Source: Bacteroidales bacterium
GTDB taxonomy: Bacteria; Bacteroidota; Bacteroidia; Bacteroidales; F082
Assembly (NCBI GenBank): GCA_015709215.1
Contig: JACCQN010000001.1
Location: forward strand, 1 to 64,000
Direction of reading: 5' to 3'
Length of the DNA stretch: 64,000 bases
Both the position numbers and the translations under genes were made by a program. Shown piece by piece: positions 42,801 through 47,156 of the stretch. The stretch's first letter is position 1; each line of letters begins with the position of its first letter. The notes beneath the pieces were generated by a model that was given only the letters and a program-made list of their open reading frames with translations, was not told where the DNA came from and searched no databases.

Positions 42801-43131
42801 AATCATCTTTACAGGGCTTTATTTCCCGAATAGTTTTGTTCCAGGAAATAGTGATCCTGAATTAGCAAGTTTCAAAGGCCTTGGCGAAAACCTGCAAACA
42901 TACAGATTAGAAGTTTATACCAGTTGGGGACAATTGATCTGGTCGAGCTCAGCACTTGAAGATGGCCGCCCTGCTGAAGCATGGGATGGCACCTTTAATG
43001 ATCAGGAATTGCCAACAGGCTCCTACATTTGGAAAGCATCTGCAACATTCAGAGATGGAACGATATGGGAAGGCTCAGATAATGGAGATGGGAATCTCAA
43101 ACCTTATGGAATCATTAACCTGATCCGTTAA
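24859..43131 (+). CDS. Giant SprB-like secreted repeat adhesin, T9SS type B
   Basis: The gene encodes 6090 residues from the ATG at 24859 (the TTG at 24853 is two codons upstream). Residues 1-23 are a signal peptide (MKQFYLALLILI ... VSGQ). Residues ~25-1130 are mixed Ig-like and PKD domains (WGDGSAPD, FGDGQNLT). Then come three ~262-residue units (~1135-1835), overlapping the start of two tandem ~810-residue blocks of seven small Ig-like modules (~1745-3367), more single modules, four ~90-residue units (~3645-4004), five tandem three-PKD cassettes (~4005-5285), and eight further PKD-like domains (~5286-5985). The last ~100 residues are a type B (gliding-motility-associated) sorting domain: LYFPNSFVPGN, YTSWGQLIW, AWDGTFND, SYIWKA, ending INLIR. 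The protein is probably displayed on the cell surface as a long filament for gliding or attachment. A porP/sprF-like gene follows after 17 bp. Confidence 0.92.
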   Translation: MKQFYLALLILILQLTALSVSGQTLTPSSETYCEGSVGVLITADNLTIGQTYELWVGAQPWSLNFELDFVAADVSYQIPGLWTENMYELRLDDGTVFETITITQINKYDISGEGTICNGNTVTISVIESQSEADYELYRDNVLVETKPGIHWGGAVEFSPVNVPGTYTVMASGPDCDVQMNGQAIVSEQPVSSFVFDPNNVCSGTPITFTSSVSGGTPPYSYKWNFGGSLITANQPIVTYVLPAYGNGSQDITVSHYVIDADDCESDPTSETVTVVQRPDASLSPSPAWNGCNVGGTYELTVNNASTTQATNTSYTIDWGDGSAPDVFDETFTDATHLYTNPGSYELVLTVEGANGCDATFTESVFYGTNPTGGISIGGSITGCSPLDADFTLTSDVDSNPPGTTYNIDFGDGQNLTFEHEDLINYWNAVEGQYIITHTYVESSCDQSNNGYNINLIIENPCSQIFSTTGPVKVSTPAVPDFMRNDFPDDPIIACVNSNITFTNETIEGCLIIGSGNTNATNYYWDFNDDGIIESTIENPTYSYNTPGTYTIRMRAHTAEGEAGNCGSTEITREICVQEEPAPNFNMIIGPQTCVPLEVEFNNTTVHSPCATPEYTWNIIPNNGFEFYDGTDANSANPRIRFLQMGNYIVTLRAQTYSNGVICAEVFSADQVIEITDTPEITIYENNFELCGPQAISFDNSILEYNNNGQPINDYEWVVTKPDNSQEIYTDAYPTIDFDQFGIYSINLGIINVCGSSQPAIITVEVVPELSNIAIDATVNEVCIGQSLGVLITGETPQDGGGNYLYIWEIDEGNGWEILPGESGINLDYQEPLTFNPTRFRRTVTARICEDADIFEVTVSPNLTDNFISNDQTQYICSNTAPDELIGSLPNGGSGIYDYLWEQSIDQGQNWTAANGVNDEINYAPSALSDNIWYRRTISSGNCISISDAVSIEVYGPIVINTITSNTSQLCAGNQPEIINGSTPAQAGNTDFSFQWQSSTDGINYTDIAGADEINYSPGPLNETTFFRRLVLSGAPVPTGCNLSESNIIQITAFENPTADAGTDFSIPYGTSTNLNATVDLGTPPYVFQWDGPVISPNSTSTATEQLIQNETFIFTVTDDNNCVGSDEVTVSITGGPLQVDLQSSDDQICNGTNVTLTAVATGGNDPNYSYTWSSDQGGTFPDNNIITVSPVVTTTYTVSVFDGFNTVEDNRQIVVSNYPNITSQSSISVCSGYEINYDITSDVPGTTFEWTVSNPQPACVSGEANGSGSNIHQTLVNSCIDPVVITYTIIPTGPAPTSCPGTPFELDVTIRPQANSTFQNFSINTGTSTIIQGDITGGTGSYLYSWAPAAMIQGPANVLNPHTVILNNPQDYTLTVTDGANCSYDFTITVNTDGTALDAVIISDVVNDEICSGETITLTANASGGSGSYDYDWSGTPLNATEVDNTISFVPQQLGINSYSVTVYDGFTSVNSDIDILVHDLPVVNSPGNIQICSGEAIDYAITSNIAGTSFSWTAQEATGCISGFNAGTGNEINDVLINSCSDPVSVNYTIIPTGPAPTACTGIPFNLTVTVSPEFSNTFSDQNISMGTSTTLTGTVSGGTPPYSYSWSPANMIQGFTNILNPTTVNLFDPQLFTLMINDNNNCSYSLSVTVTPQGDPLSVEILSDGINDNICDGEQITLTSTANGGSGNYTYTWQNLPPNATIQNNIASFVPLQLGSNIYNMEVFDGFNYTTESITIIVNEIPAITSPLTHYICSGTTINYDPTSSVANSTFNWTSISNPNITGNTSSGSGALNDILFNPTTSIQSVFYSIEPTGPAPTMCVGQASDVEVFINPIANITNAEDNQIVISGQLSQQVNFTSDVSGVIYNWTSTSSCPNDINYAQVSGSGPIPEQLVSINPGGPNNCSITYEVIPDINGCPGNPFTYTMIINTTPSIFDFTGDGSICFGENTSLTLEGSEVGISYQLLRNGAPIQSPQDGTGNPLTWSDLNLEGTYEVLATNPVSGLTEMMNGSIDLILRALPTAYQLTIQTPGNNCLPIILRLNGSQIDVTYHLYREELGGQITEDIEIISGTGSPINFAEQTVAGTYFVMAFWDHGDAICERQMNNEIIAYPLPIEFDIEPQGIVCENTDEICLSGSEPNVNYQLWFNNQPYGAIIPGEADGSSICLGPLNEPGTFRIRAWNTITGCDIFYQNTIQVEPLPIIFDMAPEFACAGTEIILEECQAGIDYYLYLDPSENKQSIQVAGPIQCVGGILSFGPQYDAGEYSIQAVNSLTNCSAWMNGSTTIYPNPEIFEMAPQGNACPPVAIYLENYQLDVTYYLYRDGDLILSDDGSDGSVNFGSQTVAGTYTIGALENHPNGVSCETMMSGSLQIFETPAVRTLLPAEPLCAPASFYLNSSEIGITYELWSDVSGLIQSVVSTDGGQIDFDPVSNPGQYYARAVNGQNCSIEMDGIRTVLEMPVVYTLSPQGNWCADEPLSISLSSSDIGFTYELFLTGNPTPIESIPGTGSELNFAAVITPGTYYIMAINDVSSCSTLMQGEVLINIIPEILSDGELVLCSDQFTNYTIVSDVSDATYSWTVTDNSGGAITGYADGNGNLIDQQLVNASDQQQYITYSITPTGPAPTNCVGNVFELTVFVEAVSEVTNPENSQSILSGDFTEEVIFSTNIIGQTVDFNWSASPSSSALSGYTPAGTGDLPSMQVFIDPNVANPPNNAFVEYTVTPSVNGCEGVEFTYTIQVQLRPNIFDLFAPGATEICNDGISQVPLELSGSEAGVTYRLLLNDVIQPQYDQPGDAAGTPIQWLVDQAGIYTCIAVHDVTGVTENMTGIVEIVGRQLPIAYNLTTQQPNNNCLPITPRLSNSEASAVYELLLEDINGIITIVDVQNGTAANEPLLFAQQSLAGIYTVRARISYDEISCEAMMNGSITGNAPPQEFALSPEGELCEDEVSLTMLGSEIGVEYSLILNGIPIGNTLAGTGNPISFGILQNPGTYMVHAINTTTSCEIIFAETITINSEPQAFSVFPVNACPNSEIFMTECEAGIDYYVYFEASVRGVNEFIEVAGPFNCGSNGINFGAFQNAGIYRIKAVNPTTNCSAWMDNNVTIWRAPIGYDMSPQGTGCGPITFTMEDFEEDVTYFLLRDGTTVETTTAAGGTLSFSPQTETGIYTISAQFDNGGNHVCNNMMLGQFEILPQPEIYTLRPIDSPICPPAAFFLTNSQAGVVYQLYNNQTGLLQQITSTIDGEVINFDPVNTPGEYWATATLGNCEAQMNGIRTVSPLPTAYNITPSQGQWCSDDNIEIGLSDSDLGFTYQLHRIPFSSNPIATVSGDGDAITFGTYTEIGNYRVLAIDDATACERWMNGEIQINDPPLPFNITANGSVPQVGWNCPPVEIGLQLSETGVNYTLYQPDGTTTLAGTGAALIFGNYSTSGEYYVVATNSTTTCSAQMPGTINIFEGPEIFTLTSVGEPSYCFGDDNAIELVLNSSQPGVIYQLFKDDISNPVMAEIAGTGELLSWFPVSQFGEGNYFVMAHLADDPTCSATMNGNIAIDEIALPSASIAGSTTICESYCTTLNFDVTADLPFELIYTANGSVQPPLNFDPSDPDYSIEVCPTEQTIYEIVSVNYTVHPYCEATDISGSYTVFVDPLPIAETGPGGIICETQGFHFGSAFVENASNWSWEIHEGQGSFDNPAWITPVFYPDPVIEITEMTIRLVAYGSGECVGNTDTSFAVIQVYPQPQAFAGMNDSACVNSTYPLSEATAENYSAVQWEVISGSGSIDSPNSLNPNYLPHQSDVGTTVTLQLTATGEGPCDHLTASSLINIYIEGLPTANAGPSLSTCVLDPIQVTQATASHYSTINWTHTGNGTLTNTNAINPIYFPDITDAGTTVTLTLTATGVGSCESEVAVSETNIQIDPLPEVFAGNDNFTCELEAFQLDEATATHTSSTIWSIVQGNGTINDPDELNATYTPAASDAGTTVILRLRGFGQGNCSAYTDDSFINIEVITSPEANFEVATSTCVNELVSFEDASTTNTGIIEQWIWNFGDQSPEIIVDFPDDPNVNHTYTGPGNFVVTLTVVNSNGCEASTSQTIQITPAPIAAFVIQGGLCAESPVNFIDLSQEAGGGAITSWDWNFGDGNSSDLQNPVHSYDAPGTYTVTLTAYNESGCASNTFEATITINQAIQVEIDDSNLFACADEPYQFTAISADAVFWFWDFGDGNTSTEQNPQHAYATSGAYFVTLTGTSMNGCSNTDEVMLIVNPEPVAGFNASQTACTNEAILFTDTSVTPNGVITEWQWDMGDGTVYTINNPNNRNITHQFATPNQFLVSLTITDAAGCTDTHTQTVVVQPGPVAMFTYSATCTGQPVIFTDLSIPNGGSDIVSWNWDFGDIPSGNNNTSNLQNPAHTFVGEMPVDGYTVSLTVTNATGCTATISQQVFVDDTPFVEIIPSETEICLTESILFSGVGDNVVSWFWTFGDGNTSTLQNPTHTYLSAGTYNVSLSIVTAQGCTNDASVQVIVNHVPSAGFTTNSPVCLGSPVQFNNTSVSPNGNIQTWIWDFGDGTTQTVQAPNNPNIAYTYMQPGIFNVILTVIDNAGCEDDFTRQVNIQNNPLANFTFEQTCFGEPVLFTDLSSPNGGSDLFSWAWDFGDPLSGVNNSSSLQNPSHLFTAPATYTVSLTVTNTQGCSSTMETEVVVSETVAIDFSYNALSFCPGETIDFTPAGVDIVSYNWDFGDGGTSIQQTPQYVYTEPGTYTVSLTVTAIDGCQGYVEHTIIINEEPLAAFSTDSPSCSGAPTQFFNASSSPTGYITEWIWNFGDGSSELIVSFPDNPDVSHLYSAQGTYNASLTVTNSNGCSNTVSQEVIVAPGPIAAFDYTGTCAESPVIFTDLSQENGGGEIVGWQWDFGDLASGTSNTSTLQNPSHIFSASGQFDVSLIITNINGCTDTVINSVIVDEALLVEITSDNDTLCLGTPVNFTGNATGAVIWYWDFGDGNTSTQQYPEHTYTQTGNFMVTLTAETPDGCSNTDTLNVVVRPIPSALFTSTSPVCSSDSVYFTNQSTTSNGFIQTWIWDMDDGSIITIDAPDDPNIAYQYANPGTFEVVLTVIDNAGCEHSYSRLVQVEASPVADFSYDESCFGTPVLFTDLTSTNGGPDLFGWQWYFGDPNSGINNTSTLQNPSHLFTAADTFNVTLIVSNTIGCTDTITKELIVSELPEVDFTIADDSICLNTPAQFTGIGENINTWFWQFGDGGTSIQQNPSYMYVEPGAYDVTLTVTGIDQCQNSISYPIFVNDVPIADFSMNNSCQGDTTYFTDETVSLNGFIVEWAWDFGDGNTSDLQNPVHYYDVVDDYLVTLTVTDNFGCFETISRWVSIYDKPNAGFSFNQVCDPSGQVFFFDESESSSNGSPILVYEWNFHDGYFSNEINPNHIFPETDTCYIVSLTITDAFGCESIATDTICIWEPITVDFTSTEVCFGNATFFEASYQPEDDSIVSYAWNFNDGSDIFLTYRDTTSHIFANAGTFFVELTATNLNGCENTTYKEVVVNGLPEPDFEYIPGLCELPAQFTDLSDGNGALIESWFWNFGDPDSGPDNTSDLQNPTHLFSDQGGIYEVTLIVTNFNGCVDSITKAVIQDPCVQASFIAPSVTLCAESEICFIENSYIAAQNGIINRWIWNFGDNTPDYQYISPENPVCHAYTDPEGGEFVVSLTIEATVNGNAFTDTYTELIIINPRPTARFIPEPACQNTDAIFTDNSIGNGTPITTWLWDFGDMTTIHDTSSMQNTSYQYPNHGQFDVQLIVINAYGCSDTIISEIEIWQPPTADFIAVDSCVSYITYFNDLSDEGGAPIDSWFWHFGDPNSNNDDGNPWTDSTATDRLTEHIYIQPGTYFTTLAIEDDNGCRDTVRHSLPVHPIPQASFTYEDRYEDRQGQVFFQNTSDPSATTFFWDFMTGQTSAEENPVYQFEEDGIYEVMLVAYNDHLCPDTAINAYEIIFTGLYFPNSFVPGNSDPELASFKGLGENLQTYRLEVYTSWGQLIWSSSALEDGRPAEAWDGTFNDQELPTGSYIWKASATFRDGTIWEGSDNGDGNLKPYGIINLIR
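28262..30360 (+). repeat. Three ~785-bp coding super-repeats
   Basis: Copies begin near 28262, 29041 and 29827. Each has an Ig-like start (D.IC.G..ITLTA..GGSG.Y.Y.W), a segment with CSG..I.Y...S.V..T.F.W, and the landmark IIPTGPAPT followed by C (28717, 29502, 30289; periods 785 and 787 bp). The third copy loses similarity after its landmark where the next repeat class begins. Confidence 0.8.
30091..32502 (+). repeat. Seven-module block, copy 1
   Basis: About 2412 bp of coding sequence. It opens with a PKD-like pair (CSGTTINY, PTGPAPT, then an ISGQ..QQVNF domain) and continues with seven modules of about 80-90 residues that each carry a YxLxxxG.. / GTY.. / MNG pattern, for example SEVGISYQLLRNG, AGIDYYLYLD and SDIGFTYELF. 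It is colinear with the block at 32503-34957. Confidence 0.8.
32503..34957 (+). repeat. Seven-module block, copy 2
   Basis: About 2455 bp. Its modules match copy 1 in the same order: CSDQFTNY with PTGPAPT, ILSGDFTEEVIF, SEAGVTYRLLLND, NNCLPI, AGIDYYVYFE with VAGPFNC, and SDLGFTYQLH. Diagnostic features shared only by the equivalent modules show that the whole block was duplicated, not single modules. Confidence 0.8.
35794..36870 (+). repeat. Four ~269-bp Ig-like coding units
   Basis: Units start near 35794, 36064, 36334 and 36604 at ~270 bp. Each carries AG, a Cys about ten residues later, L..A.A.....W....G.G..., a P.Y.P segment, T.V.L.L.A.G.G.C. All four keep the same two Cys. Confidence 0.8.
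36871..40713 (+). repeat. Five tandem three-PKD cassettes (~770 bp each)
   Basis: Cassettes start at 36871, 37630, 38407, 39175 and 39944 (periods 759, 777, 768, 769; the next domain starts at 40714). Each holds three PKD types in fixed order: A with 'NG.I..W.W..GDG' and a (N/D)P(N/D)(I/V) insertion, B with 'NGG..I.SW.W.FGD' usually followed by an SG.NN(T/S)S insertion and LQNP.H.F, and C with W.W.FGDG(N/G)TS..Q.P. Every PKD has one Cys near the start and a Gly-Cys near the end. Confidence 0.9.
42589..42612 (+). repeat. Perfect 12-bp in-frame tandem repeat
   Basis: tatgaagatcgc occurs twice back to back (42589-42600, 42601-42612), encoding YEDRYEDR in the last PKD-like domain. Confidence 0.95.
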
Positions 43132-43135
43132 TAGC

Positions 43136-43142
43136 AAGGAGG
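43136..43142 (+). promoter_or_regulatory. Strong Shine-Dalgarno site for the PorP/SprF gene
   Basis: AAGGAGG lies 6 bp before the ATG at 43149, within the 17-bp gap after the giant gene. Most other genes in the window lack such a site. Confidence 0.8.
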
Positions 43143-43148
43143 AACAAT

Positions 43149-44267
43149 ATGAAAACACTTGAAAAAATGATTAACGGATACCAAATAATGAAACTCATGA
43201 AAGCACACAAACATAAACTAAGCCTGGCGTTTCTGATACTTTTTTTAAGCCTTAATTTAAAAGCTCAGGATCCGCACTTTTCACAGTTTTTTAGTAGTCC
43301 GACCTATTATAATCCCGCCTATACCGGACTTTCCCTTGGGCTGAAAGTACGCATGCATGCCCGAAAAATGTGGATGGATCTTCCAGGTGAAAATTACCTG
43401 ACAAACTTTAGTATGGACATTGCAGATCGCAATATACCGGGATCTGGAGGTATTGGAGTATTGTTCAATCAAACCAGCGAAGGTTTGGGTTACATCAAAA
43501 CCACTACTACGGGTATTCTGCCTGCTGTGCGTATTCCGCTTTCACAAAGTGCCATTATTCAGGTGGGTGCAATGGCCGCATTTGTTCGCAAAGAGGTTAG
43601 CTTTGACGGTAATCTAATCTATGCCGACCAGCTTGATCCCCGCTGGGGCTACATCGGCCCTTCAAATATCAGCACACCAGCTGAAAATTATGTGGTTTAC
43701 CCTGATTTTTCATTCGGAAGTATTTTCCAGTTCGAAGGAAACAATATTGTTGGAACACTTGGAGCTGCAGTTCATCATATGATGGAACCAAATCAAAGCT
43801 TTTTCAATCTGGATGCACCCTTAGCTCGTAAATATGTCGGACACTTCGACTTGATAATTGATGTAGATGAATACGATGGTTATTACAACAGAAAAAAAAG
43901 TTTCAAACTTAATCCAGGAGTAATCTATCAGCAACAAGCCGGTATGAGCAACTTCAATCTGGGAATAAACCTTTATATGTCTCATATTTACCTGGGTTTA
44001 TGGTTCAGGAATGACGTACTCGAATATTCTGAATATGCTGACCTTATCTTTTTGGCGGGAATTAATATTGGTTTTAATGACAATTCACGAATGAAACTGA
44101 TCTATACACACGATATGGCCATCAGTACCAACAACAACTTTGCCGGCCCCTCACACGAAATCAGTCTGATTCTGGAATTCGACAACCTGAGATTTTTCAA
44201 ACAAACTGATATCATTAAAAACGTCAAAACACGAAACTTCTCGCCAATAGAATGTTCTCCATTTTAG
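43149..44267 (+). CDS. PorP/SprF-family type IX secretion membrane protein
   Basis: This 372-residue outer-membrane protein belongs to the PorP/SprF family. After an extended signal region (core LSLAFLILFLSLNLKAQ) it begins with the family hallmark DPHFSQFFSSPTYYNPAYTGL and continues as a beta-barrel with strands such as GIGVLFNQTSEG, NFNLGINLYMSHIYLGLWF and KLIYTHDMAI, ending in a strand and basic tail. The ATG at 43149 has a strong AAGGAGG 6 bp upstream (43136-43142), which settles the start over the internal Met codons. It follows the giant adhesin gene by 17 bp, the sprB/sprF arrangement, so it most likely handles or anchors that adhesin's type B C-terminus. A perfect-stem terminator follows. 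Confidence 0.92.
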   Translation: MKTLEKMINGYQIMKLMKAHKHKLSLAFLILFLSLNLKAQDPHFSQFFSSPTYYNPAYTGLSLGLKVRMHARKMWMDLPGENYLTNFSMDIADRNIPGSGGIGVLFNQTSEGLGYIKTTTTGILPAVRIPLSQSAIIQVGAMAAFVRKEVSFDGNLIYADQLDPRWGYIGPSNISTPAENYVVYPDFSFGSIFQFEGNNIVGTLGAAVHHMMEPNQSFFNLDAPLARKYVGHFDLIIDVDEYDGYYNRKKSFKLNPGVIYQQQAGMSNFNLGINLYMSHIYLGLWFRNDVLEYSEYADLIFLAGINIGFNDNSRMKLIYTHDMAISTNNNFAGPSHEISLILEFDNLRFFKQTDIIKNVKTRNFSPIECSPF

Positions 44268-44286
44268 TGCCATTTAATAAAAGCAC

Positions 44287-44323
44287 AAAAAACCGTATCA
44301 TTTTCAGCATGATACGGTTTTTT
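44287..44323. terminator. Bidirectional intrinsic terminator
   Basis: A perfect 15-bp stem (aaaaaaccgtatcat at 44287-44301 and its complement at 44309-44323) closes a 7-base loop, with A-run and T-run on the two sides. It separates the plus-strand porP gene from the convergent tRNA-Val gene and can stop transcription from both. Confidence 0.9.
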
Positions 44324-44324
44324 G

Positions 44325-44399
44325 TGGGACGTACTGGAATCGAACCAGTGACCTCATGCCTGTCAAGCATGCGCTCTAAACCAACTGAGCTAACGTCCC
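44325..44399 (-). tRNA. tRNA-Val (GAC)
   Basis: On the minus strand the gene folds fully: acceptor GGGACGT/ACGTCCC, D arm TAGCTCAGTTGGTTTAGAGC, anticodon stem CATGC/GCATG with loop TTGACAG (anticodon GAC, Val), T arm ACTGG-TTCGATT-CCAGT, discriminator A. CCA is not encoded. Length 75 nt. Confidence 0.95.
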
Positions 44400-44561
44400 G
44401 ATTTTTTTGCAAAAATAGCGGTTTTATGCATTGCGGCAAGGATTTTTAGCCGTTAACTGTTTCAATGTTTCAAATCGTTACAGATACATCTCAATTGACG
44501 AAATCTTTTTAAATTCGCTTCCGGTAAAGTTTTGTGTGTTTCAAAATCCAAATTCTAATTT

Positions 44562-46778
44562 ATGAAGACTTTTAAATCCCTGTTTTTTACAGCCTTGCTT
44601 ATCGGTTTTTCCACCTTAATTATTGCTCAGGAAAAGGGCAAATCCATTACCATGAGCGACATCTGGTCGTCCGGAAAGTTTTATCCAAAAATGGTTCGGG
44701 GCATCAATCCCATGAACGATGGTACTACTTATGCCGTGCTCGAAGATAGCCTCTTAAATGTTTACACATACAAAAAGGGCGAAAAAGTAAAAACCCTTTT
44801 AAATACCAAAAATCTTATTCCCGAAGGCTCGGATACCCCCATTCGAATGGGCAGCTACGAAATGAGTCCGGATGAAACCAAGCTACTCATTCCCTCCGAA
44901 ACAGAATCTATTTACAGGCATTCGTCCAAATCGAATTATTATATCTACGAATTGGAAAGCGGGAAGTTATATCCCCTATCCAATAATGGCAAACAACAAC
45001 TTGCCGAATTTTCTCCTGATGGTAAACATGTAGCTTTTGTGCGCGATAATAATCTTTTTGTTACAGCATTGGATGGCTTAACAGAAAAACAACTCACAAC
45101 TGATGGCGAATTTAACACCATTATCAATGGAACAACAGACTGGGTTTATGAAGAAGAATTTGGCTTTACGAAAGGCTTTTTCTGGTCGCCCGACAGCAAA
45201 ACCATTGCTTATTATCGCTTTGACGAAAGTCGTGTCAAACTGTATCAAATGGAACTTTTTACCGGACTTTATCCGGAATGGTACACCTATAAATATCCCA
45301 AAGCCGGCGAAGATAACAGCCTGGTAAGTATTCATATCGTTGAGATCGAAAGTGGCAAACAGCAACAAATTGATACGGGAGCTGAAACAGATATCTATTT
45401 TCCCCGCATCAAATGGACTACTCACGCTGATCAGCTTGCCGTTTACCGCCTCAACAGATTGCAAAACAAATTGGAAATTTTATTGGCAAATACCCAATCA
45501 GGAAATGTAAACACCCTTTATGAAGAAGAAAATCCCTGGTACATCGAAATTGAAAACAATCTGATTTTCCTGCCCGATGGCAAACATTTTGTAATCAGCA
45601 GCGAAAAAGACGGTTATAATCACCTTTATTTATATAGTATGGACGGCCAGCTGATAAGGCAACTTACTGCTGATCAGCATGATATTACCGCAGTATATGG
45701 ATACGATTCCAAAAATCAGACAATCTATTTTCAGCAAGCAGTAAGTTCGCCAATGGACAGACAAATCTTATCGGTAAATTTAAATGGTAAGGCAAGTATG
45801 ATAATTGAGGAAGAAGGCAGCAGCGACGCCAGGTTTAGCAAAGATTTCAGTTATTTTATCCATACTTTTAGCACGGCGAACGAACCTCCGGTTTTCACCC
45901 TACGCAATAGTAAAGGAAAGCTGATTAGGGTGCTTGAAGATAATAGCAAATTAAAAAATCAGCTCGCTGAATACCAACTAAGTCCAAAAACCTTTTTCAG
46001 TTTCGAGCATCCTGATATTGTACTTCCTGATGGCACCAAAACACATCTAAATGCATGGCAAATCTTACCTCCTGATTTCGATCCCAACAAACAATATCCT
46101 GTTCTGCTTTATGTGTATGGAGGTCCTGGAGTTCAAACAGTTATAAACTCTTGGGGCTGGAACGATTATTTCTGGCATCAAATGCTGGCACAAAAGGGGT
46201 TTGTGGTTGTTTCGGTAGATAATCGTGGAACTGGCGCACGGGGTGAAACCTTTAAAAAAATGACCTATAAGGAATTAGGTAAATACGAAACCGAAGATAT
46301 GATCTCGACTGCCAAATACCTCAACAGCCTTCCCTATATCGATGGAAATCGTATTGGCATCTATGGTTGGAGTTATGGTGGATTTATGGCAACCTCTGCA
46401 ATTACCAAGGGAGCCGATCATTTTAATACCGCTGTTGCCGTGGCTCCCGTGACCAGCTGGCGCTATTACGACAATATCTACACCGAACGCTTTATGCAAA
46501 AACCACAGGACAATCCCGAAGGTTACGACAACAACTCTCCTATCAATCATGTGGATAAACTCAAGGGCAACTATTTGCTAATCCATGGAAGTGCTGACGA
46601 CAATGTTCACTATCAAAACACAATGGAACTGATTGAAGCCCTTGTTAAAGCCGACAAACAATTCGATCTGATGATTTATCCAAACAAAAATCACGGGATC
46701 TACGGCGGCAATACCCGCAAACATGTTTTCGATAAAATCACCAATTTCCTGATCGAAAATCTTAATCCGGGAGAATAA
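44562..46778 (+). CDS. Dipeptidyl peptidase IV family serine protease (S9B)
   Basis: The 738-residue exported enzyme has a signal peptide (to IIAQ, ~23), an N-terminal beta-propeller (about 40-480; blades such as FSPDGKHVAFVRDNNLFV and WSPDSKTIAYYRFDESRV with the DPP IV EEEFGF motif), and a C-terminal alpha/beta hydrolase. The catalytic triad is S604 in GWSYGGF, D679 in SADDNVHYQN and H711 in KNHGIYGG. DPP IV enzymes remove N-terminal dipeptides, preferably Xaa-Pro, from peptides in the periplasm, supporting growth on protein. It stands alone between the tRNA-Val and rpsU. Confidence 0.95.
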   Translation: MKTFKSLFFTALLIGFSTLIIAQEKGKSITMSDIWSSGKFYPKMVRGINPMNDGTTYAVLEDSLLNVYTYKKGEKVKTLLNTKNLIPEGSDTPIRMGSYEMSPDETKLLIPSETESIYRHSSKSNYYIYELESGKLYPLSNNGKQQLAEFSPDGKHVAFVRDNNLFVTALDGLTEKQLTTDGEFNTIINGTTDWVYEEEFGFTKGFFWSPDSKTIAYYRFDESRVKLYQMELFTGLYPEWYTYKYPKAGEDNSLVSIHIVEIESGKQQQIDTGAETDIYFPRIKWTTHADQLAVYRLNRLQNKLEILLANTQSGNVNTLYEEENPWYIEIENNLIFLPDGKHFVISSEKDGYNHLYLYSMDGQLIRQLTADQHDITAVYGYDSKNQTIYFQQAVSSPMDRQILSVNLNGKASMIIEEEGSSDARFSKDFSYFIHTFSTANEPPVFTLRNSKGKLIRVLEDNSKLKNQLAEYQLSPKTFFSFEHPDIVLPDGTKTHLNAWQILPPDFDPNKQYPVLLYVYGGPGVQTVINSWGWNDYFWHQMLAQKGFVVVSVDNRGTGARGETFKKMTYKELGKYETEDMISTAKYLNSLPYIDGNRIGIYGWSYGGFMATSAITKGADHFNTAVAVAPVTSWRYYDNIYTERFMQKPQDNPEGYDNNSPINHVDKLKGNYLLIHGSADDNVHYQNTMELIEALVKADKQFDLMIYPNKNHGIYGGNTRKHVFDKITNFLIENLNPGE

Positions 46779-46802
46779 AACACAATTTGTTGGTAAAATA
46801 TT

Positions 46803-46832
46803 TTTGTATTAAACTGAAAACCTTTATTTTTG
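46803..46832 (+). promoter_or_regulatory. Promoter of rpsU
   Basis: TTTG (46803-46806) and TATTTTTG (46825-46832) spaced by 18 bp match the Bacteroidota primary sigma factor consensus TTTG-N~19-TAnnTTTG. The elements lie about 50 bp upstream of the rpsU ATG at 46881. Confidence 0.8.
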
Positions 46833-46880
46833 CGCCCCGAATTATAATTAATAACCTTAAAGAAAGAGAGTGTATTTAAC

Positions 46881-47075
46881 ATGATCATTATTCCTGTAAA
46901 AGAAGGCGAAAGCATCGACCGCGCACTGAAAAAGTATAAGCGCAAATTTGAGAAGACCGGAGTTGTTAAAGAACTTCGTAACCGTCAAAAATTCACTAAG
47001 CCATCCGTAGTAAATCGTGAAAAAAAACTCAAAGCGATTTATATTCAGCAATTGCGTCAGCAAGAAGAAAATTAG
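46881..47075 (+). CDS. rpsU: Small ribosomal subunit protein bS21
   Basis: The 64-residue basic protein is bS21 (IIPVKEGESIDRALKKYKRK, RRNKF-like FTKPSVVNREKKLKAIY). bS21 binds the 30S platform near the 3' end of 16S rRNA; in Bacteroidota it helps hide the anti-Shine-Dalgarno sequence. Its leader is purine-rich (AAAGAAAGAGAG) but not a full Shine-Dalgarno site. A clear promoter lies upstream and a strong terminator directly downstream, so it can be made on its own. It begins the conserved rpsU-xer-hpf-tuf cluster. Confidence 0.97.
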   Translation: MIIIPVKEGESIDRALKKYKRKFEKTGVVKELRNRQKFTKPSVVNREKKLKAIYIQQLRQQEEN

Positions 47076-47096
47076 TTCGCTTTTTTTTCAAGAATC

Positions 47097-47152
47097 AAAA
47101 AAACTTTGATGTATGTATAGATGTTTACTATATTTACATCAAAGTTTTTTTT
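47097..47152 (+). terminator. Intrinsic terminator after rpsU
   Basis: A perfect 17-bp stem (47097-47113 with 47135-47151) and a T run form a long hairpin ending 5 bp before the recombinase ATG at 47157. It separates rpsU from the downstream gene or acts as an attenuator. The stem also makes a start at 47121 for the recombinase improbable. Confidence 0.85.
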
Positions 47153-47156
47153 GAAA

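Noticed and set aside
47121-47156. Upstream start for the Xer recombinase
   Set aside because: The start would fall inside the loop of a perfect terminator hairpin (47097-47152); the ATG at 47157 fits the family.
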